Source: Allolobophora icterica (Eukaryota; Annelida; Clitellata; Crassiclitellata; Lumbricidae). From it: a stretch of 64,000 bases of DNA. This document shows positions 1 through 44,364 of this stretch, piece by piece. The stretch spans positions 4,791,223 to 4,855,222 of the forward strand of contig OY744616.1 in assembly GCA_963556255.1 (NCBI GenBank). The letters are read 5' to 3'. Under the pieces are notes generated by a model. That model saw nothing but the letters and a program-made list of their open reading frames with translations, had not been told where the DNA came from and searched no databases. A program made the translations under genes and the position numbers. Each line of letters starts with the position of its first letter. Position 1 is the stretch's first letter.

Positions 1-161
1 GATTAACAGTTTCACATTAATTCTGAAGTATTTTTCATATGTCAATGATGTTTTATCAAAAAGTTGAAAAATTATGAATTTTTAAGGACTATTTCACGGA
101 CCGGTGACCAGAGTTCTGCGGACCGGTGCCGGTCCGCGGACCACCACTTTAAGAACCACTG
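1..161 (-). mobile_element. hAT-like element, one end only (truncated by window edge)
   Basis: On the minus strand position 161 starts CAGTGGTTCTTAAAGTGG, a hAT-type terminal sequence, followed by GC-rich palindromic CCGCGGACC/GGTCC blocks (about 100-145) and an A/T-rich interior. The homologous place near 50740 in the duplicate lacks it, so it was probably inserted after duplication. Confidence 0.5.
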
Positions 162-205
162 CGCTAGATTACCTTAAAATTAGTATTCAGCTACCGCGTC
201 ACATC

Positions 206-244
206 TTATATAGCATTAGCTCATACCGTTTTAAAGGTGTCTAA
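206..244 (-). promoter_or_regulatory. PSE-TATA-like motif L1
   Basis: Reads TTAGACACCTTTAAAAC, then the 15-nt spacer ggtatgagctaatgc, then TATATAA. This is a consensus example of the dispersed bipartite motif: 17-nt element, 15-nt spacer, TATA-like box. The spacer differs from copy to copy while both flanks and the distance stay constant. Layout resembles snRNA-type promoters (proximal element plus TATA); function is inferred. Confidence 0.6.
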
Positions 245-267
245 AGCGAGCACTCGGGGCTATCAAA

Positions 268-323
268 TGGATCGAGGGTTAAACGACATCTTATAGCAAC
301 AAAGGATGTTGACGTCGATCTAA
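268..323 (-). repeat. U-module copy
   Basis: Copy of the dispersed U module whose core, read on this strand, is TTGCTATAAGATGTCGTTTAA. It lies just upstream of motif L1. The same pair (module then motif) recurs at 50814-50935 in the duplicated segment. Confidence 0.6.
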
Positions 324-429
324 CCAATCAACTACTGTCTTGCAAGAGAATTTCTCCTGTTGAGTCACAACAACGTAGAAGCAAAGGAAACATGGATTCC
401 TCAAAGGAATACCATTTCTATTGCATTTC

Positions 430-533
430 ACTCTTGAATCAACCACCGACTGATGGCTAGGACATTATGATCAAGGCGCTATAGAAGTTAGTTGATTAGG
501 TTAGATTAGATTGGATTAGATTAGATTAGATTA
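430..533 (+). repeat. Retroelement 3' tail with short AGATT repeat
   Basis: A tail resembling other retroelement ends here (GGCGCTATAGAAGTTAGTTG) followed by about eight AGATT/GGATT units (494-533). The paralogous site at 51050-52052 has the same tail but about 940 bp of the pentamer. Confidence 0.6.
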
Positions 534-710
534 GGGGCCGCTCGTCACGTTACCAACCGGGCTACCTTAATCTAACCTAATCAATTCTATTTATCTAACC
601 TAACGTATTCTAATCAATTCTAATCTCACCAAACTTAATATGTATTCTAACATAACTTAATATATTCTAATCTGACTCAATGTAATGTGACCTAATAATT
701 TCATGCTTAC

Positions 711-33418
<32,708 letters not shown>

Positions 33419-33473
33419 GGCGTCTGAGATCCGAGATCAATTGAGTCGAGTTCATGTAAACGGAGCGCTCTCC

Positions 33474-33790
<317 letters not shown>

Positions 33791-34221
33791 GAGGATGGAG
33801 CCGGAGCCCAGCGCCTGTGAAGTTTACCTTACTTTTAGTAATTAAGATTAGTTAAGGTTAATTAAGGAGCAAAACCTTACGAGCCCCTCTCAAATCAAAA
33901 TTGCATAGTAAAAATCGCTTAGGATGGTGAGTGGGTTGTAATTTAGACGAACCAATAGTAACCTATCGCCTGAACCAGCTGGGTATCCCCGCTTAGCGGG
34001 ACTCTGGTCCCTTTGGGGGCACCCTTTGCCTCTCCTGACAACGTACTAAGGTATAGGCAAATTTTAATTTTTTCTCTCTCTTCTCTTTCTCTCTTTTTAT
34101 GTTACAGGATATTAAATTATAGCCATTACCTGTCTGTTAAGATTAAACGGTCATTGTACATGTATAAGGATCTACACAAATATGTGATATGATTACTTGT
34201 CATTGTCATTGTCATTGTCAT

Positions 34222-34455
34222 TGTCATATGGGTTAGGGTCCGAGTGCATACAGCGCTCGGCCTATTAAACGCGGAGGGTACGTATTTGAGTCTTCTCCCC
34301 AGAGACGGTTACTGTATAGGGACCTAGAACAAGTCTTTCACTCTCATTACTTGAGCTCCATAGCCTCCATAAATATTCTGTCGTATGGTTGGGGGCACTT
34401 CTGAACTTTGGAGGAAGGACGGTATCATCTACAGCTCTTGTATTGTTGTCCAGGC
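34222..34455 (+). repeat. tRNA-derived SINE, family B
   Basis: GGTTAGGGTCCGAGTGCA (A side), GTATTTGAGTCTTC (B side, decayed), CTGTATAGGGACCTAGAAC, TTCTGAACTTTGGAGGAAGG. Confidence 0.6.
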
Positions 34456-34499
34456 GAAACATCGTTGGCTGTGTCCAAGATACGGAGCTTGGGCTTGAC

Positions 34500-34504
34500 C
34501 ACAC

Positions 34505-34591
<87 letters not shown>

Positions 34592-34672
34592 TACATATAC
34601 CTACGCATACAAACACACATACACACATACCTACACACACACACACATACACACACACACACACACACACAA
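34500..34672 (+). repeat. AC microsatellite
   Basis: CA dinucleotide with CATA interruptions. Confidence 0.95.
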
Positions 34673-34904
34673 TGTATGCAAGTCGACATGGCTACAGTGG
34701 CTCCAGGCCAGTGGGACGATTCTGTTAGGCTTGCCCGTAGGAAAGTGGATGGTGGGTAAAGAGTCTGGTGATGGAGGGTGAGTGAGTTAAAAGGCCATAA
34801 AACTGCAAAGCGTCCTCGGTGCGCATGTATGCATGTGTGTATAATCTAAGATGGCCATTAATATTCCCTTTCATCCTTCATCTTCTCTTCCTTCTTTGCT
34901 TTCC

Positions 34905-34910
34905 TCCTCT

Positions 34911-34941
<31 letters not shown>

Positions 34942-35278
34942 TCTCCTTCTCCTCCATCTTCTTCTTCTTCTTCTTCTTCTTCTTCTTCTTCTTCTTCTTC
35001 TTCTTCTTCTTCTTCTTCTTCTTCTTCTTCTTCTTCTTCGTCTTCGTCTTCGTCTTCGTCTTCGTCTTCCTCTTCGTCTTCCTCTTCCTCTTCCTCTCCT
35101 CTCCTCTCCTTCTTCTTCTTCTTCTTCTTCTTCTTCTTCTTCTTCTTCTTCTTCTTCTTCTCCTCCTCCTCCTCCTCCTCTTCCTCCTCCTCCTCCTCCT
35201 CTTCCTCCTCTTCCTTCTCCTCCTCCTCCTCCTCCTCCTCCTCCTCCTCCTCCTCCTCCTCCTCCTCCTCCTCCTCCT
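34905..35278 (+). repeat. Pyrimidine TTC/TCC/CTG repeat
   Basis: TCCTGC, then TTC (34958-35038), TTCGTC (35038-35070), TTC again (35111-35158), then TCC to 35278. The poly-Ser/Phe/Leu frames are artefacts. Confidence 0.97.
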
Positions 35279-35398
35279 TATGTTTCTCCTACTTTAGCTG
35301 GAATTGTTCTGTTCTCAGCCTATATCTGTTTTCCAAGTGATAATAAATACATTGGATGACGGCATAATGCATGCAGGCGTTTGTTTCGATATACATGT

Positions 35399-35632
35399 GG
35401 GGCGTTGTGGCTCAGTGTTAAGTTCGGCGCCTTGTGACCGGAGGGTTGCAGGTTCGAATCCCACTCTAGCCGCTGCGTACGGACCTTGGGCAAGTCCTTC
35501 ACTCGCAATTGCTCGTGGCGCTTCGGCGTGAAAATTCCGGCACAGTATCAAATGCTGTAGTCGGGAGCGCCTCGATCTGAGTAGTAGTTGACTTACAGAG
35601 GCGCTATAGAAATATCCGGAATAAATAAAAAA
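35399..35632 (+). repeat. tRNA-derived SINE, family A, near full length
   Basis: A box GTGGCTCAGTGTTAAG at 35407, B box GGTTCGAATCC at 35451-35461, body ACGGACCTTGGGCAAGTCC, 3' end GGCGCTATAGAAATATCCGG and an A-rich tail. Confidence 0.85.
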
Positions 35633-36059
35633 AACATGTGTCCTTGAATGTATCCATTCATCTATGAATGAATGTAGTTACGTGTACAATTATGATTGTA
35701 GATACGTATATATAATTATATACATATATGTGTGTGTGTGTGTGTGTGTTTGTGTGTCTGTGTGTCTGTGTGTGTGTGCTTTAATGAATGGATGGACGGA
35801 AGAACGGACGGACGGATGGATGGTTGGATGGATAGGTGGATGCATAAATTGATGTAAAGAGGGATGTAAGGTTGCAAATTCCTTCCATTGATATATGAAA
35901 CCTTCAACTGGAGTACTTAGGCGAGAGCAATCTCACGGTTGATTTAGTTTATTGTTTGGGACGAGATTAAGGCTAAAACCCTTGGACCACAAAGCCAGAC
36001 AAAATACATGGAGCTCGAGTGTTAAAGATAGAGACCATGTTCAGGGTCGAAACAGGGGC

Positions 36060-36373
36060 CGAAGGATAGATGGATTGAAGATAGGAAGGAAGGACGGATA
36101 GATGGAAGGACGGATAGATGGAAGGATTGATGGATGGAAGGATGGATGGATGGATGGATGGATGGAAGGACGGAAGGATTGATGGATGGAAGGACGGATG
36201 GATGGATGGAAGGATGGATGGAAGGACGGAAGGATTGATGGATGGAAGGACGGATGGATGGATGGATCGATGGATCGATGGATCGATGGATGGATGGATG
36301 GATGAATGGGTGGATGGATGGATGGATGGATGGAAGGACGGAAGGATTGATGGATGGAAGGACGGATGGATGG

Positions 36374-36409
<36 letters not shown>

Positions 36410-36545
36410 ATGGATGGATGGATGGATGGATGGATGGATGGATGGATGGATGGATGGATGGATGGATGGATGGAAGGACGGAAGGATTGATGGATGGAAG
36501 GACGGATGAAAGGAAGAAAGAATGGAAGGACGAAAGGACTGATGG
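36060..36545 (+). repeat. GGAT microsatellite with ordered variants
   Basis: GGATGGATGGAAGGACGGAA blocks repeat with GATTGATGGATGG, so higher-order units of about 50-60 bp overlie the tetranucleotide. Confidence 0.95.
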
Positions 36546-37404
36546 ATGGTGTCATCGCTTTTAAGAGATTCTTCTACGGCGCTATATAAAGGATGAACAG
36601 ACATAGAAAGAAAAGTAGACGGACAGAAAGAGAGACACGAGGCCAAACTGAATTACTAGGCGAGGTAGGGATGATGGTAGGAAGGAGGATAAAGAAAAGA
36701 CGATTGATTGAATACTAATTAGGTCACGGTTGATTGACAGTTGGATTGGCTGGACGCGTCTAGTGCACCTTGGACACCTGTTGAATGACTGACAGGCGAG
36801 ACTGCGGCACGGCTCTTTGTAACTGATATCCTTTGCGTAGTCATTAGTGCAAACATTTAACTACAGCTTTAACCCCATTGACCCCTGTAAGTAAGTAGAA
36901 TACAATCATGCCGCTTCCACATAGTCCATTTGTATTATGTTAAAAGTCATGTAGTCATTTTAAGTACGAAATCGGATGTCGGCGAATCTGAAGCGTCATG
37001 TATTCATAAAGCATTCTTCATGATACATGATACATTCTTCAAAGCCTTTCGAAGCTCTAACCAAATTGTGTAACGCGTCTTAATAATTATAGGCACAAAT
37101 GCTGCGTCTGTAGGCAATTTCGCTAAGCCTTACTGTAAATAAGTAAGTAAGTAAGTATATTCTTTATTGAACCACCTGCATACTGTATGCACTGTGGTTA
37201 AGTACTAACTAAAATAAAAAACCTAGTAACTATAACTATAACTAATAAATAATACTGACTATAACTGTAACTATAACTGATATGAAAACCATTAGCTATA
37301 ACTGTGACTAAAACCTAAATAAAATCTGTAAGGAGAATCACACTAGTCCCATATATGGATAAGGATAAGGGGGAAAAGGTAATCGTCTTTGTTTTAATAC
37401 AGCG

Positions 37405-37610
37405 TGAGTTTTCAATAGGGAATGTGCAGCTATTAGTTTGAAAACAACGTTTCTCTATCTTTATATAAAGATTATTTTACCATTTTAATGCAAAGTTTTG
37501 TATTATCACATGTAAAAATTTAACGTATGAATCTTTGACTTTGCATTAAATATGAATAAAAATGCTTAATACATTGCTTGTGTATAAGTTTTATGATATG
37601 AAAGTGTACG
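37405..37610 (+). repeat. AT-rich dispersed repeat, copy 2
   Basis: TAGGGAATGTGCAGCTATTA, TTTATATAAAG, TTGTATTATCACATGT, ACATTGCTTGTGTATAAG, parallel to 16090-16320. Confidence 0.55.
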
Positions 37611-37951
37611 CTAGTTATTGAAATAACTTGTATTTAATTTGTAATTAATTTGTAACACTTTAAAAACAAGATAACAACTGTGTTTGTCATATCGTGTGTA
37701 AATAAGACATAGATGTTTTAATGTTAAATTGGTTATATAAGAAGCTCTGCAGATGTTTGTAAATAAATTTAAGAAAATATTTTTTAAAGGCCATCAAAAA
37801 TCAACAATAAGCCATTTAGGCTACAAAATCGATATTAAGATAGAGAACAAAAGAGCCTTTTATGACCGTACCAACAAACGTTAAATGACGTCAACGTCTT
37901 TTGTAGCTATAAGATATCGTCAAACATTTGAATACACTTAATGGATAACTT

Positions 37952-38167
37952 CTATTATGCCATTCGAACAGTGAGAACTGTTCAAAGTAACTTATGTTGA
38001 CGTCAATGGCCTTTGCTGCCATAAGATGTCCTTCAACTCTGTATTCATCCATCCATGAAACGCAAGTAACTGCGTCACTGCACGAACTCTGGAAGTGCCA
38101 GTCCGAAGCCTGGAATAAGAGGAGGGCGACGCTAGTCATCTTTGTTATGGTACTGCGTCGTTAAACA
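37952..38167 (+). repeat. U module (H1 plus H2) followed by T module
   Basis: U part: TATGCCATTCGAACAGTGAG then AACTGTTC (here H1 is GAACAG/CTGTTC, perfectly paired), then GTTGACGTCAATGGCC and GCCATAAGATGTC. T part 38072-38167: GTCACTGCACGAACTC, GAGGGCGACGCTAGTC, ACTGCGTCGTTAAAC. Confidence 0.65.
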
Positions 38168-38529
38168 GAAAACCAATTGTATGCCTACACTCGTGATAGC
38201 TTTGATGCAATCTTAGAAGTGATTTCTGCAAAGGGCTTCACCTAGTGTTGTTATTTAAAAAGTCTGGAGTCAAGGCATAGTCGGCTTATCAGTTTGTCAA
38301 TTACACTTCATAGCCCAAAACCGACTCCGATCTAAAACTAGAGACAATTATCTCTCCAGATTTAACATAACTAAGAATTAATTATTTGTTTAGACAGATT
38401 GGTTCAGTAATTCTGGTAGGCCTACTACTGTTCGACCACTTTTACAATTACTTTTTCTGGATGAGACCGTTGTACAGACGTTGAAAGATGTAGACTGAGT
38501 TCAAATTCAGTAATTAAACGCTGCTGTTT

Positions 38530-38568
38530 ATCTTATAAGATGAGTATCACGCTTAAAAGAGGTTTGGA
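38530..38568 (-). promoter_or_regulatory. S-type PSE-TATA-like motif
   Basis: TCCAAACCTCTTTTAAG, spacer cgtgatactcatct (14), TATAAGAT. Confidence 0.45.
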
Positions 38569-38864
38569 TTCATTTTAAACAGTTCTCACCGTTCCTCTGT
38601 CTCAATACAGCTCCGTGAAAAAATAGCGGCGTGAACAAAAATTAATTTTTGCGAAACTGTGGCGTCTTATCAAATCTTAAAACTTTTCTTAAGTTTTGTA
38701 ATTATGCTTCAACCGAGAAAGCGTTAAATTCCTTTGTCAATTATCTTTGTCAATTTATGAATAACATCGTTCATTGGAGAAGAAATTAGACTTAAACCTA
38801 TATCCTCCACTTCACCAATAAAGGTTTCGTAACATCCGATGCTAACTTCACTTGTTGTAATAAT

Positions 38865-38970
38865 GTAATTAGTAACTTCTATAGCGCCAGTGTCTAACGC
38901 ACAAGGCATCAACCGATGTCTCATCAAAACCTAGCCATAATCAGGTCAATATGCAGAAGATCAGTCTGCT
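38865..38970 (-). repeat. LINE 3' UTR fragment (CR1/L2 type)
   Basis: Minus strand CTGATCTTCTGCATATTGAC, GCCTTGTGCGTTAGACAC, GGCGCTATAGAAGTTAC, parallel to 2155-2270 of the LINE. Confidence 0.65.
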
Positions 38971-39197
38971 AAGACAGAGAAGACTCTATTCCATCTTTCC
39001 CTGATCTTCTCGCCGATCATTGGCGAAGAATTACGGATTGGGGATTTTCCCATGCTAATATAACGTAATCTATTCTAAGAACTTTTATAGCGCCACTTTA
39101 ATAAAGCTTACAATCCTTGTTCAGCTAAATAATTTATTTTAGGGCGACTTTTCCTCATATCGGCGTATGATATTGTAGTCAATTTGCTATTGCTGAT

Positions 39198-39237
39198 TAT
39201 TTATAGCATAGGTTGAACGCATTTTACAGGTGTTTAA
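39198..39237 (-). promoter_or_regulatory. PSE-TATA-like motif
   Basis: TTAAACACCTGTAAAAT, spacer gcgttcaacctatgc (15), TATAAATA. Confidence 0.5.
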
Positions 39238-39759
39238 ATAGACACGAATTTCTTGCGCCTTACACGTTAATAGAAACTAGAATTTGATTTCTATTTTTAT
39301 GACGTTTGCTCTGCAACAACTGTATAAATTTCCGCAAATTGCGTTCCGCTTTTCTTTAACATTCTGACGAGGAATTCCGTGTTTCATTAGAATCCATCTC
39401 TTCTCTATCACCTTGGAACCCATAGTCGAATACGTCAACATGAACGGTCCCCTGGTTGAATTTATCGGGTCGTTGCTCCGATCTCTCCGATGGTTCCACT
39501 CTAGATCCGCCTAGAACCACGGAAGGTTGTTTAGTTTCCTCTTCTGTAACGCAATACTGTTTCACAGAGACCGGACCGACTCGGCTTTGAATTCCAAAGT
39601 GAGAAATCGTCCATGGTTTTACGTCTCGTTGGTAGCGCATCGTCCTAAAAAGAAACCAACAACGATTTAGCGTGGCTTAAATACTTTCCATAATAGGACA
39701 AACTTGGAGTATGAAATAACTAATGTCGTTAATGACAGGATAATTTTTAAATGCTCTTG

Positions 39760-40772
39760 TTAGACACCTTTAAAATGCTTTTTATCGACGTTATAATTTT
39801 TGACGTTACTTCATTGCATTTTGATATAGAGTCATTTGCGCAGCATGAAACGTTAAACCTATAGTTAGGAAATGGACTGCAATTTCACTTGAAGCGAACA
39901 TCGATTGGATCTCTTGGTCATTATTATAACGGCGCTATATAAGTCATCAGATGTGAGTATATACGTCCCATGCACCTTTGTGCCTGAGGTTGCCGGTTCG
40001 CATACCGCTCCGTGTTATATTTCAGAAATTTAATCTTGGGCTAGCACGGAACGTACACGGGTACCAACGGTTCTCGCAGCCACAAGATGTCGCTAATGAA
40101 TGGATAATTTTTTATATGCCATAGTTAGACACCTTTAAAACGCTGTAATTTTCGACAGTGGGATAAACTGACAGTTTTTACAGAGATTTGGCTGACGGCA
40201 TTTGCAGCCAGAAGCTGTCGTTAATGAGTGGATAATTATGTTTGAATGCTCTAGACAGACATTTTCAAAACTTCGCTCCCCGACGCTATGATTTTCGACA
40301 ATTGTAAATAAAACAAAGCGAACGTGTCTCTCTTGTTTAAGTTGTTTTAGATCAATTGCGAATGTCGAAGAAAACGGCTCTAACATTTACATGATGTCGT
40401 TAATGACTGGATAACTAAAACATCATATACTTAGACACCTTTAAAACGTATTTCATAGACGCTCTAAATTTCGCCAGTAGAGACAAAGTGATAGTTTGTC
40501 CAGAGATTGGGATGGCGCTAACGGCTGTGGCAGCAACAAGATCTCTTTAATGACTGGATAACTAAAAAGATGTACTTAGACACCTTCAAAACGCTTTCCG
40601 GGTAGCCTATAAATTTCGACATGAATGTAAATTGACATATTGTTGTTAATCAGTTGGTGTACATTAACCCTGGCCCTGACAGCCACAAGATGTTGTTGAT
40701 GACTCGATAATTATCTTAAATGCTCTAGTTACGTAGACAGCTTTATAGCTTCTACCTCCGACACTATAATTT
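39760..40772 (+). promoter_or_regulatory. Array of six PSE-TATA-like motifs alternating with module remnants
   Basis: Motif starts (+): 39760, 40125, 40255, 40431, 40576, 40733. Spacers are 15 nt in all six: gctttttatcgacgt-TATAATTT; gctgtaattttcgac-AGTGGGAT; ttcgctccccgacgc-TATGATTT; gtatttcatagacgc-TCTAAATT; gctttccgggtagcc-TATAAATT; ttctacctccgacac-TATAATTT. From the second copy on the units are about 130-175 nt apart, and before most motifs lies a U-like arm (CACAAGATGTCGCTAATGAA or similar, then GGATAA). TATA-position boxes are followed by TTTTCG or TTTCG in several copies. Confidence 0.6.
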
Positions 40773-40984
40773 TCGATAAAAGAACTAAATTTGATCGTCC
40801 CTTTTTGAACGAAATTTCTTGATGCATGGTGCGCTATCAGTGGTGTCTTGCGCATTAGAGATAGGCGCTTAAGAAGTGACTACTTATATTAGTTTACACA
40901 AGATATAGTTAGCCATCGCGGAGGCGCTTCTCAACTTCAGGATTTCCTTTCGTATATCGGTGGTAGCTATTTCAGAGATTTAAA

Positions 40985-41150
40985 TCTTCTTTTAGTAAGT
41001 CCAGAATAGAGGGTGAAACCTTAAATCGTGTGGCACCCTATTCAAACGGGCAACAGTGGTGAAGAAACTTGCCGATATGATCAATGAATAATCATCAGGA
41101 TCCAGACCATACTATCGCTATAAAAAACGTTTACATTTACATTTCTTTAC
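40985..41150 (+). repeat. SINE-like family D copy
   Basis: CTTAAATCGTGTGGCACCC, CAACAGTGGTGAAGAAAC, CATTTACATTTC end. Confidence 0.55.
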
Positions 41151-41418
41151 ACTTAACTAAGCCAGAAGACCGAGCCGACTCGACACTGGAGCAGAAAGCT
41201 CCTTTGACACAATGTAATTAAAAACAGGAACCCAGTTAAACAAGTTGCATCGTAAAAGAGGAAAAAATTCAGGTGGATTTATGACGCAAAAAGACTCACC
41301 GCTGGCGATAGCATTCAGAGTCCATGATACGTTGTATACAGTTACGAAAGTCGTCATAGCACAAGCAGACCAGAATACCAACAATCAGCATCTGGAGAAG
41401 AAGAAATGGAGCAACACA

Positions 41419-41640
41419 TTAAACACCGTTTTTAAGTTAGACATTTGCACTTTATGTGTTAGAAGCGGCGTAGAAGCGTATTCCCAGGATGGCTACTCTA
41501 TAATAATTGCGGATTTGTGTACTATTTTATGCCATACGAACGGCGAGAACTGTTCAAAATAATTTCTGTCGACAGCAAAGGCCTTTGATAGCGGTACAAC
41601 GGCTTTTGTTGCCGTAAGATGTCGTTAAACTCTGGATCCT
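41419..41640 (+). promoter_or_regulatory. PSE-TATA-like motif with downstream U module
   Basis: Motif TTAAACACCGTTTTTAA, spacer gttagacatttgcac (15), TTTATGTG at 41419-41458. Then on the same strand H1 (GAACGGCGAGAACTGTTC, 41538-41555) and the U arms at 41567-41630 ending GTCGTTAAACTCTGGATCC. Confidence 0.5.
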
Positions 41641-41989
41641 TTTCCTCCATAATCTATTCTTTAATTTAAGATCATGTAGTTAATAAATGACAGGATTAAT
41701 ATGACAATAATTGTCCTTTAGATTAATTATTACTCTAAATGAATTTGTTATTGATTCAACCCACTTATTTCTACGAACATTAATTGTAATTATTGTTGAA
41801 TTGTAACTAATCCTTCTCATTGTACGACTCGGATCTGCTCTCGGCTCCATATAATTTACAATATTCACTCACCAATCAAACCGCATAGCCAACCACTTTG
41901 GAGTTCAGTTACGGCAGTATGCCGGTGGTTTTCATCGCTAGGTCACCAATCGATCAGTCTGACAATGTAGTCCTAGAAGGGTGCCTCTC

Positions 41990-42378
41990 TTCGGTGCTTC
42001 AACGGTCTTGCTATGAACCCAGATAACTCTGAGGCAATGATGTTTGGCTCACGTCAGCGCTGCGCTCATTCCCTTCTCATTCTAGCGTTGACCTTGCTGG
42101 CACTGTTGTTCCAATATCAAGGACTCAAAACACTTGGGGTCACTTTGGACAGTAATCTCACATTCCAATCCCACATAACAAACCCTTGCGTATCTTGTTT
42201 CTACCATATCAGGGCAATGCGTCACACACTTCTTCCTTCGTCCGTCGGTAAATACATGACCCTGGACGCTACAGTGGTCCATACGTGTGCTGCTTCCTTC
42301 TTGTCACAGACATGGATTTCTATAGTTTCTGCAGCCGAACAGGCAGCGGCTCAAAAGACTGCAGAATATGCATCATTA
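41990..42378 (+). mobile_element. CR1/L2-group LINE fragment (RT segment)
   Basis: Codes NPDNSEAMMFGSRQR then LKTLGVTLDSNLTFQSHITN and SCFYHIRAMRHTLLPS, the NP.K(S)E...GSRQ / LGV.LD..L.F..HI....(S)..YHIR.(L)R segment of CR1/L2 reverse transcriptases. It is interrupted at 42379 by a hAT element and appears to resume at 42687. Confidence 0.75.
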
Positions 42379-42386
42379 CCTACAAC

Positions 42387-42686
42387 CAGGGCTATAGTCG
42401 AGGGTATACGCGGGTATACAGCGTATACTTACCTCTAGAGAAATTTGAGAGCGTATACTCAGCGCTCGAGACGAGGGTATACGCGGGTATACAGCGTATA
42501 CTTACCTCTGAGGATGAAATTTTTGAGAAAAAGGAGAGGTTTTTCAAGGTTTTTAGGGCGAATGACTAAAAAAAAAGAATTGGTGAAAAGTCTGAAATTT
42601 TTCCTAAAAAAAGGTCTTCAAATTTTTTTTACGCCGCTGGACACCGGCAGCGTATACTCACCTCAAATTTTACCACTACAGCCCTG
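42387..42686. mobile_element. hAT-like MITE with perfect 8-bp target duplication
   Basis: Ends CAGGGCTATAG and CTACAGCCCTG; flanked by CCTACAAC at 42379-42386 and 42687-42694. Interior holds repeated GTATACGCGGGTATACAGCG and CTCACCTC motifs as in 6671-6894. Nested in a LINE. Confidence 0.85.
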
Positions 42687-42920
42687 CCTACAACCCACAT
42701 GTTCCTCCCCGTTGCCTTTCAAACCACTGGGCCTGTAAATGCTGAGGGTGCAGAGTTTATTTCCAAGCTGGAGATCGACGTGAAACTAATTTCCTTTTCC
42801 ATCGTCCTTCCATCTCTGTCCAGAGGCATATTTCGGGATGGTCGTGGAACCTCGGGGATGAACAGTACTTCTAACATAAGTTTTTGTTCACGAGGGATTA
42901 TTTCTACCTCGGGTTAAAAA
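42687..42920 (+). mobile_element. LINE 3' part after the nested hAT element
   Basis: Continues the interrupted element and ends with TCACGAGGGATTATTTCTAC-CTCGGG, the terminal hairpin seen before ATA/AAT tails at 19555, 19785 and 56735. Confidence 0.55.
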
Positions 42921-42954
42921 ATAATAAAAAACAATACAATATACAATACAATAC

Positions 42955-43075
42955 GACTATACGACAGAACATCGATGGCGCTGAGCAACTGTGAGTTAAG
43001 GACTTCCTCAATGTCTCTACACAATAATTAACAGCCTGTGTGTAAGCTCGAACCCGTACTTAACAAGTTACAGGT
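42955..43075 (-). repeat. SINE family B fragment
   Basis: Plus strand GATGGCGCTGAGCAACTGTG, GCTCGAACCCGTAC. Confidence 0.55.
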
Positions 43076-43220
43076 CAAGATCTCTAATCAAGCTCCTGTT
43101 ACCTAAAATTGCGCTTAGTAACAAATGTTTCAAAACTAATACACTCACCCACCTATCCGTTCCTACCCATCTCAAAACCATACCCAGTTCTCGCCCATCC
43201 ACCCATAACCCACGCAGATC

Positions 43221-43366
43221 CAGTGGTGTAGTGGGGCGGGAACGCGGGGGAACGCCGTTCCCCCACTTTTTTCCAGGGAGGCGCTCACACTATGCAAAAT
43301 TCTTGCAAGCTTGCACTTTTTGCTACAGTGCGTTCCCCCACTTCATTTTTTAGGACTACACCACTG
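43221..43366. mobile_element. Short hAT-like MITE with perfect 8-bp target duplication
   Basis: Ends CAGTGGTGTAGT and ACTACACCACTG, flanks CGCAGATC at 43213-43220 and 43367-43374. Interior carries GCGTTCCCCCACTT in inverted orientation near both ends. 146 bp, non-coding, young. Confidence 0.9.
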
Positions 43367-43878
43367 CGCAGATCCTATCCACACACCCACTTCTAGCTAA
43401 CTATTACTTATAATAAGGAGTGTTACCCGTGTTAGCCCTCCTTACCAGAGGAAAGTAAAAAACAATTGTCACAGCGTTTCCACCTTCCATCCCCAAAGTT
43501 ACACCTCACGTCTTTTCCAGTTCAACTCCAACTTGCGCAGAATGAATAGTACGTCATCCACAACTGTAAACATCGTAAAGGATAATTCTAGAAGTTATTG
43601 TGATTGTAAACTCCACATATCTGAAACGCTACTCTAAAGCTGCGCGCGGGCACCAGCATATTCGCTTCGAGTGCTGCGTCATGTTAGAGGGGCTGTCCAG
43701 AGATGTCAAGGAAAGATGCCAATCAGAAATGAGTAGATACATCGGCTACAGTACACTTTGGACAAAGTGACTTTAAACATCGCTCATAATATCTTAAGAC
43801 ACATTTGAGAAAACTTGGAAGTACCAATTTGCTGATCAGATTTATTGACTGGAACACTGTTACCAAAGCTCTATAGAA

Positions 43879-43918
43879 CCTATATATTGTTACTCAACTC
43901 TGTTTTAAAGGTGTCTGA
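43879..43918 (-). promoter_or_regulatory. PSE-TATA-like motif
   Basis: TCAGACACCTTTAAAAC, spacer agagttgagtaacaa (15), TATATAGG. Confidence 0.55.
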
Positions 43919-43984
43919 ACATATTTTCTGTTTGAAGATATTTTATGGCTGCTAATAGTGGTCACGTTGATCTTACATTTTTCC

Positions 43985-44296
43985 ATGTACGCATGTATGT
44001 ATGTATGTATGTATGTATGTATGTATGTATGTATGTATGTATGTATGTATGTATGTATGTATGTATGTATGTATGTATGTATGTATGTATGTATGTATGT
44101 ATGTATGTATGTATGTATGTATGTATGTATGTATGTATGTATGTAGGTATGTATGTATGTATGTATGTATGTATGTAGGTATGTATGTATGTATGTATGT
44201 ATGTATGTATGTATGTATGTATGTATGTATGTATGTATGTATGTATGTATGTATGTATGTATGTATGTATGCATGTATGTATGTATGTATGTATGT
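43985..44296 (+). repeat. TATG microsatellite, about 310 bp
   Basis: Near-pure TATG with two TAGG interruptions. Confidence 0.97.
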
Positions 44297-44364
44297 TTCA
44301 GGATACTCAATGTAGCACATTTTTAGCAACTCGTAAATGCGATATTATAGCGTAGTAGTATTTT

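Noticed and set aside
34819..35340. 173-codon Ser-rich and 148-codon Phe/Leu-rich ORFs
   Set aside because: Pyrimidine trinucleotide repeat; no complexity outside it.
35399..35475. tRNA gene (clear A and B boxes)
   Set aside because: No cloverleaf or CCA-end context, dispersed copy at 12838-13060 with the same non-tRNA body; it is a SINE. The same holds for 16516, 34222 and 44788.
36022..36646. Ser-Ile-His-Pro and Asp-Gly-Trp-Met repeat ORFs
   Set aside because: GGAT microsatellite translated on both strands.
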